Below are positions 16,858 through 25,395 of a stretch of DNA of 39,112 nt, piece by piece. The notes below the pieces were generated by a model that worked only from the letters and a program-made list of their open reading frames with translations, was not told the origin of the DNA and ran no database searches. Source of the stretch: Enterococcus mundtii (GTDB taxonomy: Bacteria; Bacillota; Bacilli; Lactobacillales; Enterococcaceae); assembly GCF_002947535.1 (NCBI RefSeq), contig NZ_PUAP01000047.1:1-39112 (forward strand), read 5' to 3'. The stretch's first letter is position 1. Each line of letters begins with the position of its first letter. Position numbers and translations under genes: made by a program.

Positions 16858-18090
16858 TTAGAGATATTCTGTCTTGATGATCTCTGCTGCGTTTTTAGCA
16901 CCAACTATGTTCATAAGTTGCTTCATCTCTATCGCTTTTTGGCTATATTTCCTAGAAAAAATTTTGTGGAGCGTATTTATTATTTTATGATCCTTTATTT
17001 CATTCGGTCGAACAGTTAGCGCATTCCCAAATTGTTCACAATACCAAATATTCAATTCTTGTTCATATTGAAGTCCGATACCAATAAATGGCTTGCCGGA
17101 TAGACAAGCGGTTTGGACAGTTCCTTCTCCTCCATGGATGATTGACAGATCGACTTCCTTTGAAATCAGATGTGCTGGTAATAACTCTGTCAAATAAATA
17201 TTTTCTCCAAAATTATTTTCGCTGGAGTCTCCTGTTATAAAGTGTTTTATTGGTGCTATAACGACACAATCCAATTTGGTAAGAATGTTCAAAAGTTTTA
17301 AAATCATTTTTTTGTTTCCTGAACTTCCCATAGATAAATAGATGAGTTTCACTTTATTGGCTTTCGCAACTTGGATCACCTTTTTGATTGGACGAGGTAG
17401 TTCTAAATCCAAGCGAGCATAGATCGGACCGACTATCCGCATATTTCTTGGTAGTGGTACTTCAGAAATAAACATTGGATGCGTCGTAAGTAGATCCAAC
17501 TCACCTGATAATAAATCAATCGTATATTTTGGGAGTGTCAAACCATGATTTTTCGATACACGCTTTAGTGCATACGGTTTCCATCTTGTATGGAGGATTA
17601 TTTTTTTACAGATAGACCAAATAAAGTTCGTTGGAATGATTTTCTGTGTCAATTGCTTAGGTGCAGGAGCATCATGCAAAGATAGCTGCTCTCTTGTCAA
17701 CGCAAACGGTTTGATATATATCAGTGGTACTTTATAGATCCTAGCTGACAAAAAAGCAGTGATATTCGTTCCCGTAATGATAGCTTTCGGCTGTTTTTTC
17801 TGGTAGAAAGCCAACTCATTTTTTACTCGTTCCTCAACGATTTTAAACGTAAATGGATGCCTGATGGATTTCATTTGATCTACCTTGATCAGTTGCTTCT
17901 CTTGTTTTAAAGTAAATATAGGGTTTAATAAATAAAAAGTGAATCCTGCATCCTCTATCAGATGTTTGTATGTTTTAGAAAATCCAAAAAAAACACAATG
18001 TGCCTCGTCTTTTAAATAGTTTGCTACTTCAATCATCCTGGTTGTTTCAGCTAGATTGAATGTTGCTGGGGCAAATATGATCGTCTCCAT
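16858..18090 (-). CDS. GT1-type (GT-B fold) glycosyltransferase
   Basis: This 410-residue protein resembles UDP-glycosyltransferases of family GT1 (MGT/YjiC-like). The N-terminal acceptor half starts METIIFAPATFNLAETTRMIEVANYL. The C-terminal donor half holds LIYLSMGSSGNKK and the donor-binding block SIIHGGEGTVQTACLSGKPFIGIGLQYEQELN. Members move sugars to small hydrophobic acceptors (macrolides, flavonoids, sterols, carotenoids) or lipids. The acceptor is unknown, and no lipid or pigment genes lie next to it. There is no signal peptide. AT-rich codon use, more than in neighbouring genes, suggests later acquisition. Confidence 0.82.
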   Translation of the reverse strand: METIIFAPATFNLAETTRMIEVANYLKDEAHCVFFGFSKTYKHLIEDAGFTFYLLNPIFTLKQEKQLIKVDQMKSIRHPFTFKIVEERVKNELAFYQKKQPKAIITGTNITAFLSARIYKVPLIYIKPFALTREQLSLHDAPAPKQLTQKIIPTNFIWSICKKIILHTRWKPYALKRVSKNHGLTLPKYTIDLLSGELDLLTTHPMFISEVPLPRNMRIVGPIYARLDLELPRPIKKVIQVAKANKVKLIYLSMGSSGNKKMILKLLNILTKLDCVVIAPIKHFITGDSSENNFGENIYLTELLPAHLISKEVDLSIIHGGEGTVQTACLSGKPFIGIGLQYEQELNIWYCEQFGNALTVRPNEIKDHKIINTLHKIFSRKYSQKAIEMKQLMNIVGAKNAAEIIKTEYL

Positions 18091-18197
18091 TTATTCTCTC
18101 CCATATCAATCAGTATTCACAGTACTTATCTCATCAGTAAAAATAATCAGCAACTAAGTAAAAAAATTCTGCATAACTACCATTTAAATAATAATCC

Positions 18198-18953
18198 CTA
18201 CTTTTCCCCAATTCTTTCAAACCCAAGTTTCAGATACATCTCTTTTGCCGTTTCGCCTTCATCTGTAACTAGATAAATCTTAGTCGCTCCTTGTTCTAAC
18301 GCAAATTTTACTAACTCTTTGATCAATACTGTGCCATATCCTTGACGCTGTTTCTTAGAAAGTACGAAAAAATCTTCAATCTTTGCGACACCTTGATGAA
18401 GAAATAAATCACAAGTGCCCACTACTTGATTTGTCTCATCATAACAAAGATACGCATCAATTTTGTCTTCACTTAAATAAACTTCTTCTTTACGTTTTTC
18501 TTTGTTTTCAACAAACTCCAAATAGGGTTGGTCCGTTTCGTCGTCTAACTCAACAAATAATTTTTCTTTTAATTGCGAAACCTTCGTTACTTTTACTACT
18601 TTACAATCCGTTCTTGGACGGATACGATCAAATTTAGAAAGATCAAACAAATAAAAACCAGCTGTTTCTACCTCCGCTTGTTGTTCCAGTTTCGCTAACT
18701 GCTCACCGTCGATCTGGGAATAGGTTTGGACTTTACAAAATGAATGCTTTTGTTCTTTTCTCAATAACACTTCCTGTTCGATCATATCCAACAACTCATT
18801 TTGCGAATCACTTTCATCGATCAACGTGAAATTTTGGTCATACATATCTGGTATTCGTTCATCTGTAAATCGAATCGTTTTTCCTGCTGCTTTTTCTTCT
18901 GATAAACATGTTGTATAGTGTTTCTCACATTCCTTTACTTGTTGATCATTCAT
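18198..18953 (-). CDS. GNAT family N-acetyltransferase
   Basis: This 251-residue protein has a poorly conserved N-terminal half (about 1-150) and a C-terminal GNAT domain. The acetyl-CoA site is in VLSKKQRQGYGTVLIKELVKFAL (motif A, Q/RxxGxG/A as RQGYGT), followed by ATKIYLVTDEGETAKEMYLKLGFERIGEK. The substrate is unknown. The start lacks a close Shine-Dalgarno sequence: AGGAGAG lies about 17 bases upstream, so translation may be weak or the start slightly different. Transcribed alone, after the ABC exporter on the same strand. Confidence 0.82.
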   Translation of the reverse strand: MNDQQVKECEKHYTTCLSEEKAAGKTIRFTDERIPDMYDQNFTLIDESDSQNELLDMIEQEVLLRKEQKHSFCKVQTYSQIDGEQLAKLEQQAEVETAGFYLFDLSKFDRIRPRTDCKVVKVTKVSQLKEKLFVELDDETDQPYLEFVENKEKRKEEVYLSEDKIDAYLCYDETNQVVGTCDLFLHQGVAKIEDFFVLSKKQRQGYGTVLIKELVKFALEQGATKIYLVTDEGETAKEMYLKLGFERIGEK

Positions 18954-19051
18954 TGTTTTCTGCTTTTTTTCTCTCCTGTCATTTACTTTGCCACAACCAG
19001 AATGTTCTTCTATCTACTACATACTGTTCCTTCCTAGCTACCTTTTTTTGC

Positions 19052-19097
19052 AAACAAGCCAGATCCATCAGCATATACCGAGGAACCTGACTTGTTT
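19052..19097. terminator. Hairpin between the ABC exporter operon and the acetyltransferase gene
   Basis: AAACAAGCCAGATCC (19052-19066) pairs imperfectly with GGAACCTGACTTGTTT (19082-19097). It lies just after the leftward permease stop. The T run is on the forward strand side, so efficiency for the leftward operon is uncertain. Confidence 0.5.
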
Positions 19098-19114
19098 TTC
19101 ATCTATTATTTCAT

Positions 19115-20386
19115 TTACTGTTTATTTTTCTCATTCCTCATGATGGAAATCGATTGTTTCAAGGAACTCCAAATCCCACCCTCACTGTAGACTAAGACAT
19201 TGGATTTATACATTGTGGCAGAAAAGAACATCAGTCCTAGTGTTGCGACGAATAATATCAGCAATGAAATCCAGACCTCAGTAGTTTGGGCTGTTTCATT
19301 TGCCAATCGAATCGGCATGATATAAGAGGATAGAAAAGGAACATAGGATGTGATACGAAGTACGATATTACTTGGATCAATTACAGCAAGCGACAATCCT
19401 AAACCATATCCACCAAAAGAAAGATACGTTACAGGAACAATTGCTTTTGCTGTATCCTCTGCTTTATTGACTAATGAGCCACAAAGAGCTGCCAAGATCG
19501 AATAAATCAAAATACCTAAGATCATAAACAACAGTGTATACCATAGGAATGGGCCAAAGAACATATCTAGGGATACCTCTTCTAAAAAGGCTTGGACGAT
19601 ATCCATATCTTTAAACTGTGTGTAGCCAAAACCAAAAATAATTCCATATAATCCCATTTGTGTGAGTGCCACAAGTAAGATCCCCGTCAATTTTCCATAA
19701 AAATGTTTTTGTGCAGTAGTACTGGATAATATCACTTCCATGATTCTTGTTCCCTTTTCAGAAGCAATTTCTTGAGCAATGATTTGTGAATAGGTCATAA
19801 TAATAAGAAGCAAGAAGATACTGACAACCGTACTCACTACATTTTGTACTCTCGTATGATCCTCACCTATCACCATTGCGCCATCCTCATCAAAACTGAC
19901 TTTTTGACGGGAGAAGTTTGCTTGTTCACTTAATTGTGCGACTTCTTCAGGTGTTACGCCTAAACTATTAGCACGAAGCATTGATTGAATACCATTCAGC
20001 TGTTGCTGGATCATCAACTGGGTCACTTGCCCTAATGAATCTTGACTGAACAACTCTCCAGAAACAGTATTATTTTCAGTGACCACAATCATATAAGCAT
20101 CTAATTGCTCCTCTGCCAATTTCTTTTCGCCTTCTTGTTCAGATGCCATTACTTCAAATTCAAAATCATCCGTCTTGATTTGTGCCAGATACTGAGAAAT
20201 CTCCTCATTATCTGCTACGATCCCTACACGGTTGATCTCCCCACTTTGTTGTGCAAACGTACTTGCAACATAAGTGATTCCCATCGTAATAAATGGAACT
20301 AAAATCATGATCAGAAAGGAAAGAGTTTTTACGTTTTTCCAGTAGACATCTTTTGTAATGATCCAAAATTTATGCACCCAGCTCAC
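19115..20386 (-). CDS. ABC-2 type exporter permease (NatB/YhaP-like)
   Basis: This 423-residue membrane subunit has an N-terminal helix (about 20-45), a large extracytoplasmic domain (about 46-175) and five or six helices between about 180 and 400, the NatB/YhaP form of ABC-2 permeases. Conserved features include the SQIIAQEIASEKGTRIMEVILSS cytoplasmic loop. It pairs with the ATPase encoded just upstream, overlapping it by 17 bp. Related systems export sodium or give resistance to membrane-active compounds; the substrate here is unknown. Confidence 0.88.
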   Translation of the reverse strand: MSWVHKFWIITKDVYWKNVKTLSFLIMILVPFITMGITYVASTFAQQSGEINRVGIVADNEEISQYLAQIKTDDFEFEVMASEQEGEKKLAEEQLDAYMIVVTENNTVSGELFSQDSLGQVTQLMIQQQLNGIQSMLRANSLGVTPEEVAQLSEQANFSRQKVSFDEDGAMVIGEDHTRVQNVVSTVVSIFLLLIIMTYSQIIAQEIASEKGTRIMEVILSSTTAQKHFYGKLTGILLVALTQMGLYGIIFGFGYTQFKDMDIVQAFLEEVSLDMFFGPFLWYTLLFMILGILIYSILAALCGSLVNKAEDTAKAIVPVTYLSFGGYGLGLSLAVIDPSNIVLRITSYVPFLSSYIMPIRLANETAQTTEVWISLLILFVATLGLMFFSATMYKSNVLVYSEGGIWSSLKQSISIMRNEKNKQ

Positions 20387-21269
20387 CCGCTTTCATTTTA
20401 AATATTTCTTCCAATGTCGGTGGTTGCTGATTAAACATCGGAATATAGCCAGACTGAGTGGCACGAGCAAAAATTTCTTTGCCTACTTCTGGATCTTCTA
20501 GTGTGATTTCTAACGATTGGTCTTCACGTACACTCACTTGTTGTACGCCACTGATTTCTTCAATCTCTTCTTTTGAAAGCCCAGATTCAAGGAATAGTTT
20601 GGTTCGTCCAAACGCTTCTCGAATCTCATGGACTTTACCATCTAAAACCATTTTGCCATTACGCAACATGATCAAATGATCACAAATCTTCTCCACATTA
20701 TCCATATTATGACTTGAAAAGATGACACTTGAACCTTTATCCTTCAACTCGATGATCCCATCTTTTAATAACTCTGCATTGACTGGATCTAAACCACTGA
20801 ATGGTTCATCTAGAATGATCAATTCTGGTTCATGGATCAAGGTAGCGATCAGTTGGACCTTTTGTTGATTCCCTTTAGATAGCGATTTGACCTTATCCGT
20901 TTTTTTACCTTTCACTTGAAATTTCTCCATCCAAAAATCGATTTTAGGTACGATTTCTTTTTTTGTTTTCCCTCGGAGTGAGGCAAAATAAATCAACTGT
21001 TCTTGGATCGATACCTTTGGATAGAGACCTCGTTCCTCTGGCAAATAGCCAATCACATCATAATCCTTTTCACTTAAATGCTGTCCATTCCATAAAACCT
21101 CTCCTTGATCTTGTGTCAAAAAATCTAAAATCAAGCGGAATGTTGTGGTTTTACCAGCGCCATTTTGCCCGATCAAACCCATAATCTTACCACGGGGAAT
21201 TCGAAAAGATACTTGATCCACTGCTGTGTAATTCCCAAAAGTCTTTACTAAATTATTCACTTCTAACAT
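20370..21269 (-). CDS. ABC exporter ATP-binding protein (NatA/YhaQ-like)
   Basis: This 299-residue ATPase shows Walker A GQNGAGKTTT, signature SLSKGNQQKVQL, Walker B LIILDEPFSGLDP and the switch histidine in FSSHNMDNVE, plus a C-terminal extension of about 80 residues as in DrrA/NatA-type exporter ATPases. The frame extends 15 codons further up, but ATG 21269 follows GGGAGGAAAGGC and gives the family start MLEVNNLVKTFG, so the upstream part is not used. It energises the permease encoded by the overlapping downstream gene. Confidence 0.93.
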   Translation of the reverse strand: MLEVNNLVKTFGNYTAVDQVSFRIPRGKIMGLIGQNGAGKTTTFRLILDFLTQDQGEVLWNGQHLSEKDYDVIGYLPEERGLYPKVSIQEQLIYFASLRGKTKKEIVPKIDFWMEKFQVKGKKTDKVKSLSKGNQQKVQLIATLIHEPELIILDEPFSGLDPVNAELLKDGIIELKDKGSSVIFSSHNMDNVEKICDHLIMLRNGKMVLDGKVHEIREAFGRTKLFLESGLSKEEIEEISGVQQVSVREDQSLEITLEDPEVGKEIFARATQSGYIPMFNQQPPTLEEIFKMKAGELGA

Positions 21270-21412
21270 GCCTTTCCTCCCTCTATGCAAATCCCATAAG
21301 GAAATCGCATACATTAGAAAATGGACTAGTTAATTGTCCGGTTGTAGTACTCTACTCAAACCTCTGCTCTTCTTTTGGAAATTCATAATAGTAACGTCAT
21401 TCGCCAAATTTC

Positions 21413-21432
21413 CATATCGTTCTCATATCGTT
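21413..21432. promoter_or_regulatory. Direct repeat of CATATCGTT with 11-bp period upstream of the ABC exporter
   Basis: CATATCGTT occurs at 21413-21421 and again at 21424-21432, one helical turn apart, about 145 bp upstream of the exporter ATPase start. Direct repeats with this period are typical of OmpR/PhoB-family response-regulator sites. The regulator is not in the window. Confidence 0.45.
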
Positions 21433-21449
21433 TTTATTTAAACAACGGA

Positions 21450-21533
21450 TGGGATGATGGCACTTGCCGTCAACCGCTACTTACGCTTCATTGTAGGAGT
21501 AAACCGTTATAATATTATCCATTTATCATCCCA
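21450..21533. other. Structured intergenic element upstream of the ABC exporter
   Basis: TGGGATGAT (21450-21458) and ATCATCCCA (21525-21533) are perfect complements enclosing shorter possible stems, including the GGCACTTGCC palindrome-like hairpin and ACGG/CCGT pairs. It lies in the 490-bp gap before the leftward exporter operon and could be part of its leader or a decayed repeat. The rest of the gap holds no gene. Confidence 0.35.
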
Positions 21534-21719
21534 TTATAACCAAAATGTAATTTTATTTCCACAATTTTCGTTATAATCCCTGAAAAAACGGAGACTTCAT
21601 TCACACACCCTTACATAATTATCGTTATTTTATTTTTCGATTGCATATATGAAGTGTCCTCTCATTTAATAATTTAAAACATACACGATTTCTTCATCAT
21701 AGATTCGCTGGTCCGAAAT

Positions 21720-21767
21720 AAACCTAGGATAAAGATCAGAGCGTTCTCTGGTTTTTATCCTAGGTTT
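21720..21767. terminator. Terminator after the DUF998 operon
   Basis: A 14-bp perfect stem (AAACCTAGGATAAA with TTTATCCTAGGTTT) is continued inward by CAGAG/CTCTG, so nearly the whole 48 bases pair. It lies 34 bp after the stop of the DUF998 gene. The T run is short. Confidence 0.7.
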
Positions 21768-21801
21768 ACTAGTTACTTATATAATTCTTTAGCTGAACCA
21801 T

Positions 21802-22434
21802 TCATATGATCAGCTTATTATTCGTCGTATAGATGAAGGATAGAAAGAAAACAAAAGCTTGTAGGGGAAAGATCACCATTCGTTCCGTTAGTCCTAAAAC
21901 ATTCCAGCCTTGTGCCATCCCAATTGGATTCAATGCACCAAATAAAGTAATCAATACGGCGGTTGCAATAGATATTTTTCCTAACTTACGCAATTTTTCT
22001 TGTTTAAGATAACCAAACCCGATAAGGAATAAAGAAGATATAGTAGTAAATACGACAAGGATCGTCACAACAATGTGCATCGTATTTTGGAAATTCATAT
22101 CCGCCTTATCGCCTGTTAATGGGAATAGTTTATAGCCTACCACTGTAGTGATTGCCATCACAAGAAAAACCAGATAACCGATCCGAGTCATCCCATGATA
22201 CTTTTCAAAGGATTTCACGACCATTCCAATGACAAACAGTAAAAAACATATACCATAGATAAGCAGGATCCTATTCAATAAATGTGCATTTGGTGCACCA
22301 ATGGCGGTCAAAGAACTGATGTCTGTCGTGAGTGGATCATATGATTCCCAAAGGTATTGTCCAAGAAACACATGTACAAAATAAGCCACTGCACTAACCA
22401 TTCCAAGAGGCATCAACCAATCGATCACTTTCAT
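21802..22434 (-). CDS. DUF998 family membrane protein
   Basis: This 210-residue, six-helix integral membrane protein is of the DUF998 family. It shows the typical loop after the first helix, TTDISSLTAIGAPNAHLLNR, and the NPIGMAQGWNVLGLTERM loop near the end. The function of the family is not established. It is the last gene of the operon headed by the Mga-type regulator, 28 bp after the SDR gene, and is followed by a hairpin terminator. Confidence 0.82.
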   Translation of the reverse strand: MKVIDWLMPLGMVSAVAYFVHVFLGQYLWESYDPLTTDISSLTAIGAPNAHLLNRILLIYGICFLLFVIGMVVKSFEKYHGMTRIGYLVFLVMAITTVVGYKLFPLTGDKADMNFQNTMHIVVTILVVFTTISSLFLIGFGYLKQEKLRKLGKISIATAVLITLFGALNPIGMAQGWNVLGLTERMVIFPLQAFVFFLSFIYTTNNKLII

Positions 22435-22462
22435 ACGCTTCCCCCACTTATTCTTCTTTCAG

Positions 22463-23224
22463 CTATTTAAGCAACCATCCACCATCGATGGGAACGATTG
22501 CTCCATGGATATAACTCGCTTGCGGTGTCGCAAGAAATAACGTCAATTCTGCTACTTCTTCCGGCTGTGCCCAACGCTTAACAGGCGTTTCTTCTGCGAC
22601 CCATTTTGCCATCTCTCCGTCACCTGCAAAATCAGCTGCATTCATCGGTGTTTGGATGGCGCCTGGTGCGATGGCTTTTACACGTATCCCTTGCGCAGCA
22701 TAATCAAGTGCTAATTGTTTCGTGAAACCGATGATTGCGTGTTTGGCGCTCGTATACGCGATTCCACCACCGCCAGCCACCATACCTGCAATGGAAGCCA
22801 TATTGATGATCGTTCCCGTTTGCTTTTCGAGCATATCAGGCAACACTTGTTTTGTTAATCGAAAGAGGCTTTTTACGTTGACCTCATAGATCCGATCCCA
22901 AAGTGTTTCGTCTGTTTCTAATAAAGGCTTGTAGCCATCAAGAATCCCCGCGGTATTCAATAAGATAGAAATAGCACCAGCTCTTTCATGACAAGTAGTG
23001 ACCGCTTGTTCAATCACTTCTTTTTGTGAAATATCACCGAGAAATGAGATAAAATGCGTAGGGTATTTTATGGCTAGTTCTTCCATCTTACCTAATTTCA
23101 GATCCACACCAAATACTTTCGCTCCTTGATTTAAAAAAGCTTCTGCTTGTGCAGCACCGATTCCTTGAGCGGCGCCTGTCACAAAGACGACTTGATTGGC
23201 TAAGTCTGGATAATGATTCGTCAT
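22463..23224 (-). CDS. Short-chain dehydrogenase/reductase (FabG-like)
   Basis: This 253-residue classical SDR has the nucleotide-binding TGAAQGIGAAQA, the NTAG motif (LLNTAGI), the catalytic serine in INMASIAGM and the YxxxK pair in AYTSAKHAIIGFTKQ, ending in the IDGGWLLK typical of FabG-like enzymes. Annotation pipelines usually call such genes 3-oxoacyl-ACP reductase, but here it is not in a fatty-acid cluster, so another hydroxy or keto substrate is likelier. ATG 23224 overlaps the upstream DUF2829 stop by four bases (ATGA), indicating coupled translation. Confidence 0.9.
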   Translation of the reverse strand: MTNHYPDLANQVVFVTGAAQGIGAAQAEAFLNQGAKVFGVDLKLGKMEELAIKYPTHFISFLGDISQKEVIEQAVTTCHERAGAISILLNTAGILDGYKPLLETDETLWDRIYEVNVKSLFRLTKQVLPDMLEKQTGTIINMASIAGMVAGGGGIAYTSAKHAIIGFTKQLALDYAAQGIRVKAIAPGAIQTPMNAADFAGDGEMAKWVAEETPVKRWAQPEEVAELTLFLATPQASYIHGAIVPIDGGWLLK

Positions 23225-23442
23225 TCAACGATCATCCAATCTTCTGCTAAAATATCGCAAACGGTTGGCGCAAAGCTAGAAAATCCTTCGTCGCTCGTTT
23301 TGATCAGAAAATAAGGTGTCACTGGACAGCCATCAAATTCATCTCCGGATACAAGAACAACATATAATTCAAATCCACTCCAACCTTTTCTAATAACCTT
23401 TGCACCTGTTTTTAACTGTGGCAATACTTCTTCAAATGTCAT
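23221..23442 (-). CDS. DUF2829 (Tad2-fold) domain protein
   Basis: This 73-residue protein is made almost wholly of a DUF2829 domain. It starts MTFEEVLPQLKTGAKVIRKGW, has a PYFLIKTSDEG core and ends in ILAEDWMIVE. DUF2829 is the fold of Tad2, a phage protein that sequesters the Thoeris signal 1''-3' gcADPR. Many relatives are small phage or chromosomal proteins of unknown role. Here it is inserted between an Mga-type regulator (11-bp overlap) and an SDR (4-bp overlap), an operonic setting that argues for a host function. Whether it binds a nucleotide ligand cannot be read from sequence. Confidence 0.82.
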   Translation of the reverse strand: MTFEEVLPQLKTGAKVIRKGWSGFELYVVLVSGDEFDGCPVTPYFLIKTSDEGFSSFAPTVCDILAEDWMIVE

Positions 23443-24970
23443 GATTTTTTCTCTCTTTCTTTATTTGGATTTCTTTGATTTTATCAAATAAACGGATATA
23501 ATCCGAGAGTTCAAGTTCATCTGTGACGATGAAATAGTCTAGATCCGCCCAAGGTTTGCGATGGATCTTGCTTGTGGATAGTAACAGATCGACCTCTCTT
23601 CCTCGATAATCCGCTGGTAAAAAGTACAACTGATACTCCTCTCTGAAAAAGTGCCTTAGGTTTTCTTTTAGTAATTCTTCTTCAAAAAGAGGAAAGTCCG
23701 TCATCAGTAAAATAGTGACTTTTGGCAATTGTCGATCAAAAACACGCATCGTTTTTAACACGGTCAAATACCTTCGCATCAAGAAAGTCGCATTCTCATA
23801 GAGCCACTCGTTTGAACGTTGCTTTTCTTTATTGAAAAAATTTTGCAGCCATTGTTTCAACGACTCGTTTTCACTGATGAAGTGTCTAGAAAAATTGCTA
23901 CCTTCCCCATCAACCATTTCCTTCGCATGAGGAAACAAGTACGCGAACAGATGACTACTAAGCAAATAGTTCTCTGCTTCTTTGGTAAATGGTTCCTCGG
24001 TCACCTGCTTTTCTTCGCAATATGCTGCTAAAGAATTTTTCATTTCTAATAGAGCGACAAAAGGAGCTGTTTGTTGTTTTCGATGAAAAGCAAAAATTTG
24101 CTGACGGATTCCTGGGGATTGATAATATTCTTCTTTGGTCATCAACACTAGAAATAGCGCACCTAATTCTTCTTTCCCTTGGAAATAGTTTGGAAAAAAA
24201 GGCGCCATCCACTGACTGAATGCCTTAAATAGTGGATTTTCTTCAACCAACCGTCGCTTTTTATTATTTAAAACCACAAAATGTTTTTGGGATCTACGTA
24301 AGAAAAATGCACCTAACATATACTCTAATCGCCGTTTCTTGATCTCATTCAACCGAACATCAAAAAACTGTAAAATCTGGTAAGCGATTTGTTTGACGTC
24401 CTGTTGTGGAATAGTTTCGAAGGGCCAAACTTTCCCACGAAATAACTGCCAAAAAGTCATATGTAGGTACAAACGAATGATTTCTTCTTCCCCACACGCA
24501 ATATAACTTCCTCTTTTGAGTTGGATACCATACCTCGAAAATTGTTCTTTCCAATCATTGATTTTCCGATGAGCAGTTGACTCACTGATATAATGCTTTT
24601 GTGAGAATTGATAGAGCGTATGGAATTCTTCAAAAAAAATGTCGTGCAATAGCTGGTATTTAAGCGTACTTTGCACGAGATAAATCAAAAAACGTTCACG
24701 TTCAATCGAATCAAGAGAATCATAAAAATGATACCCCGAACGATTATTCTTCGTAAATAAAGATTGCTCTTTTCCACTGAATAATTGATAATTCTTGATC
24801 AATTCAACTAAATATCTGGTTACACTTCGCGCATCTAGCTGAACTTTTTGTGCAAGTTGTGCCGCTGTGTGCCCTGCCTGATCCTCAAAGCTTTCGAGTA
24901 AGAGCACTTTGTAATATAAGTCTTTGTCAAAACGTTTTAAGTACTCAGAAGACAAATACAACGACTTCAC
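23432..24970 (-). CDS. Mga/AtxA-type transcriptional regulator
   Basis: This protein of about 512 residues has the Mga layout: an N-terminal winged HTH (about 30-80, with TAAQLAQKVQLDARSVTRYL), a second HTH (about 105-165, YISESTAHRKINDWKEQ), PRD-like middle domains (about 175-390) and a C-terminal EIIB-like part (about 410-505). Such regulators respond to PTS phosphorylation in streptococci and enterococci. The first possible start is GTG 24970; a TTG at 24961 has the better-spaced AAGGGGTG and may be the real one. It heads the operon with DUF2829, SDR and DUF998 genes, so it probably controls them or itself. Confidence 0.82.
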   Translation of the reverse strand: MKSLYLSSEYLKRFDKDLYYKVLLLESFEDQAGHTAAQLAQKVQLDARSVTRYLVELIKNYQLFSGKEQSLFTKNNRSGYHFYDSLDSIERERFLIYLVQSTLKYQLLHDIFFEEFHTLYQFSQKHYISESTAHRKINDWKEQFSRYGIQLKRGSYIACGEEEIIRLYLHMTFWQLFRGKVWPFETIPQQDVKQIAYQILQFFDVRLNEIKKRRLEYMLGAFFLRRSQKHFVVLNNKKRRLVEENPLFKAFSQWMAPFFPNYFQGKEELGALFLVLMTKEEYYQSPGIRQQIFAFHRKQQTAPFVALLEMKNSLAAYCEEKQVTEEPFTKEAENYLLSSHLFAYLFPHAKEMVDGEGSNFSRHFISENESLKQWLQNFFNKEKQRSNEWLYENATFLMRRYLTVLKTMRVFDRQLPKVTILLMTDFPLFEEELLKENLRHFFREEYQLYFLPADYRGREVDLLLSTSKIHRKPWADLDYFIVTDELELSDYIRLFDKIKEIQIKKERKNHDI

Positions 24971-25395
24971 CCCTTATCGACTATTTTCCTCATTGTAGCA
25001 TATAATCCTTATTGAAACACCAAAACAGACAAGCCAAGGGGGCATTCAATTAAAGTAATTACCTTCTTTTTGTAGACGATTCACTCATAGTGCATAGTGA
25101 GATTACTCGTTCCATTTCAGTTTCATTTTTTTCTGAAATTTTCAAAAAATGTTTGTTGATAGCGACAATATTTGATAAATTTCACTATTTATTTTTGATA
25201 TATTTATAGTTAGGGTTGGTGTTTTGTGTCATAGGGTTTTATCAATGTGTCGACTGTTGCTCGGATTTCTTTCTATAAAGAAGTCGTTTTTTATTTTGCA
25301 CTTATCACGACAACAGAAGTACACCTCTTACGGAACACTTCACCCGCTGTGTTGTTGTTTCTTTTTTATATTTCAATAAATTAATGGAGGGTATT
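24971..25395. other. Intergenic region between the divergent Mga-type regulator and aquaglyceroporin genes
   Basis: These 425 bp hold both promoters and no ORF with a ribosome binding site. Features seen are a TCACT/AGTGA hairpin near 25088-25110, an attenuator-like hairpin at 25264-25292, and a partial inverted repeat CAACAG (about 25311) / CTGTGTTG (about 25349) ahead of a T-rich run before the glpF ribosome binding site. No clear cre box was found. Confidence 0.5.
25264..25292 (+). terminator. Attenuator-like hairpin in the glpF leader
   Basis: GATTTCTTT and AAAGAAGTC form a 9-bp stem with a CTAT loop, followed after one base by six Ts. It lies about 105 bp before the aquaglyceroporin start. 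It could be a leader terminator or the end of a short upstream RNA. Confidence 0.45.

Noticed and set aside
21270-21314. In-frame upstream extension of the exporter ATPase
   Set aside because: ATG 21269 has the good ribosome binding site, and the extra residues are outside the family profile.
23221-23442. Prophage remnant around the DUF2829 gene
   Set aside because: No phage structural, integrase or repressor genes flank it; the neighbours overlap it as an operon.
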